Assembly (NCBI GenBank): GCA_031396505.1
Contig: JANNKX010000330.1
Span: forward strand, 1-6,328
DNA: 6,328 nucleotides
Direction: 5' to 3'
Origin: JAAFHS01 sp031396505
GTDB lineage: Bacteria; Pseudomonadota; Alphaproteobacteria; Rhodobacterales; Rhodobacteraceae
Below, one piece after another: positions 5,055-6,328 of the stretch. The notes below the pieces were generated by a model that was not told the DNA's origin, did no database searches, and was given only the letters and a program-made list of their open reading frames with translations. A program made the translations under genes and the position numbers. How positions within the stretch are numbered: position 1 is the stretch's first letter; every line of letters starts with the position of its first letter.

Positions 5055-6328
5055 ACATTCAGCAGCAGATGTTCGCGTTCCCATGGGCTGATGACCTGCA
5101 GGAACTCTTTGTATTCGTTGCGTTTAACGCTGTCATAGACCTTGCAGAAAACAACGCCGACAACCTCTTGCAGGGCCTTGACTTCCTCAAGCAAGTCCAG
5201 CGCGTCGCCAAGGTTGACCGGAATTTCATCGCTGTCGATGTAGGCAGAACCCGCAAATTCAGACCGGGGGGCCTTTTTTTCCATCAACCCCAGATAGCCG
5301 CAGGCGAGGGTGGCGGCAATGCCGAGGTAGGGGTTGCAATCCATACCGGGCAGGCGGTTTTCAACGCGGCGTCCGGCAGGGCTGCTGATCGGGATGCGCA
5401 GGCCGGTGGTGCGGTTGTCGCGGCCCCATTCAAGGTTGATGGGCGCGGCGAAATCGGGGACGTAGCGGCGGTAGCTGTTCACATAGGGTGCGATGAGAGC
5501 AATGGCGCCCGAAAGGTGGTTTTGCAGACCCGCGATGAAATGCAGGAACGCCTCGGTTTCCACGCCCTTGGGGCCCGCGAAGATGTTCTTTTCGGTCTTT
5601 GCATCGACGACTGACGTGTGAATGTGCATGGCACTGCCCGGTTCGCCCGCGATGGGTTTGGCCATGAAAGTGGCGAAACAATCGTGGCGCAGGGCGGCCT
5701 CGCGGATCAGGCGTTTGAAAAAGAACACCTCATCGGCAAGGCGGATCGGGTCGCCGTGCGCAAGGTTCAGCTCGATCTGGCCAGCGCCGCCCTCTTGCAG
5801 GATGCCGTCGATTTCCAAGCCCTGCGCCTCGGCGAAATAATAGATGTCGTCGATGACCTTGCCGTTTTCATCGACCGCCGACAGGGAATAGGCCTGTTTG
5901 CCAGCGGCACGGCGGCCCGAACGCCCCATGGGCGGGATCACGGGTTGATTAGGGTCGATGTTGCGGGCGGTCAGGAAAAATTCCATCTCGGGGGCCACAA
6001 CCGGCGCCCAGCCTTGTGCTGCATACAGGTCCATGATCCGGCGCAGCACGTTGCGCGGCGCGAAGGGCACGAGGTTGCCTTCCTGATCCTTGGCGTCATG
6101 GATGACTTGCAGCGTCACGTCCGCCGTCCAGGGTGCAGCGGTGGCGGTGCTGAAATCGGGAACCATGATCATGTCGGGTTCGGTGAAGGCGTCAAACGGG
6201 TTGTCAGCCCATTCCCCGGTGATGGTTTGCAAAAAGATCGAATTCGGCAGGAAGTAGTTGGCCTGATGCGCGAATTTCGAGGCGGGCATGGCCTTGCCGC
6301 GTGCCACGCCTGCAATGTCGCCCGTCAC
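5051..6328 (-). CDS. Glutamine synthetase-like gamma-glutamylpolyamine synthetase, PuuA-like (5' end outside window)
   Basis: The last 425 residues of a glutamine synthetase-fold ligase that joins glutamate to an amine using ATP. The fragment opens within the N-terminal beta-grasp region (GDIAGVARGKAMPASKF, 3-19), so the GTG at the edge is probably an internal valine codon, and roughly 20-40 residues are missing. Fragment numbering: APEMEFF (112-118) supplies metal ligands Glu114 and Glu116. QEGGAGQIELNL (178-189) supplies Glu179 and Glu186. MHIHTS (234-239) contains the His235 ligand. NSYRRY (284-289) and NRTTGLRIP (305-313) contact ATP or glutamate, and RVENRLPG (321-328) holds Glu323 and Arg325. 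All core catalytic residues are present, but the short PuuA-like spacing differs from GlnA, and no GlnA-type adenylylation tyrosine is evident. The downstream PuuB-like neighbour favours an amine-glutamylating role. Other gamma-glutamyl ligases, for methylamide, isopropylamine or ethanolamine, remain possible. Confidence 0.88.
   Translation of the reverse strand: MTGDIAGVARGKAMPASKFAHQANYFLPNSIFLQTITGEWADNPFDAFTEPDMIMVPDFSTATAAPWTADVTLQVIHDAKDQEGNLVPFAPRNVLRRIMDLYAAQGWAPVVAPEMEFFLTARNIDPNQPVIPPMGRSGRRAAGKQAYSLSAVDENGKVIDDIYYFAEAQGLEIDGILQEGGAGQIELNLAHGDPIRLADEVFFFKRLIREAALRHDCFATFMAKPIAGEPGSAMHIHTSVVDAKTEKNIFAGPKGVETEAFLHFIAGLQNHLSGAIALIAPYVNSYRRYVPDFAAPINLEWGRDNRTTGLRIPISSPAGRRVENRLPGMDCNPYLGIAATLACGYLGLMEKKAPRSEFAGSAYIDSDEIPVNLGDALDLLEEVKALQEVVGVVFCKVYDSVKRNEYKEFLQVISPWEREHLLLNV
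5273..5279 (-). other. A_AAA_AAG heptamer in the glutamine synthetase-like gene
   Basis: On the minus strand the codons GAA-AAA-AAG place A_AAA_AAG in the zero frame, the same heptamer that directs -1 frameshifting in dnaX. A shift here would add four residues (Gly-Pro-Pro-Val) and hit a TGA, removing about 72 C-terminal residues. No strong downstream stem and only a weak GGGG-type upstream element are visible, so it may simply encode Glu-Lys-Lys. Confidence 0.2.

Noticed and set aside
5055..5084. A 10-residue upstream extension of the FAD oxidoreductase from an ATG at 5084
   Set aside because: The ATGA overlap at 5051-5054 and the MNLLYANDR beginning make 5054 the better start; the extension would overlap the upstream gene by 34 nt.
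4832..5614. A 260-codon plus-strand frame opposite the junction of the oxidoreductase and synthetase genes
   Set aside because: It spans the ends of two real, translationally coupled genes on the other strand and shows no domain.
6326..6328. GTG at the right edge as the true start of the PuuA-like gene
   Set aside because: The sequence begins inside the conserved N-terminal beta-grasp segment, so the start lies beyond the window and this GTG most likely encodes valine.

Overview
The window is high-GC bacterial chromosome, with strong G/C at third codon positions and many GGG glycine codons. Gene content, protein character and the order glutamine synthetase-like, FAD amine oxidoreductase, DegT-type aminotransferase suggest an alphaproteobacterium, most likely Rhodobacterales (roseobacter-like). 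This placement rests on recognition of the sequences, not on a search. There are five protein-coding genes, two of them cut by the window edges. I see no rRNA, tRNA, CRISPR array, transposase or prophage gene.

Layout. Positions 1-555 (minus) encode an exported MORN-repeat protein whose C-terminus lies beyond the left edge. A 117-bp divergent intergenic region separates it from nadE (673-2331, plus), a complete two-domain glutamine-dependent NAD+ synthetase. A 137-bp convergent intergenic region (2332-2468) holds a strong GC hairpin that probably terminates nadE, and a second GC-rich element that looks like a dispersed rhodobacteral repeat. From 2469 to the right edge, three minus-strand genes form one cluster. 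In transcription order they are a PuuA-like gamma-glutamylpolyamine synthetase (5' end outside the window), a PuuB-like FAD oxidoreductase that overlaps its stop codon by 4 nt, and, after a 93-nt gap with a large inverted repeat, a DegT/DnrJ/EryC1-family PLP aminotransferase.

How the genes work together. The PuuA-like and PuuB-like proteins fit the first two steps of gamma-glutamylation-dependent amine (putrescine-type) catabolism: ATP-dependent coupling of glutamate to an amine, then FAD-dependent oxidation to an aldehyde with release of an amino group. The usual next enzymes, an aldehyde dehydrogenase (PuuC) and a gamma-glutamyl-GABA hydrolase (PuuD), are not downstream here. A sugar-type aminotransferase sits there instead, which is the least ordinary part of the window. 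NadE and the MORN protein are separate transcription units with no evident link to the amine cluster.

I found no clear unknown defence or mobile system. The observations most worth following are the PuuA-PuuB-DegT arrangement, the inverted repeat that covers the aminotransferase ribosome-binding site, the intergenic repeat element, and the MORN array.
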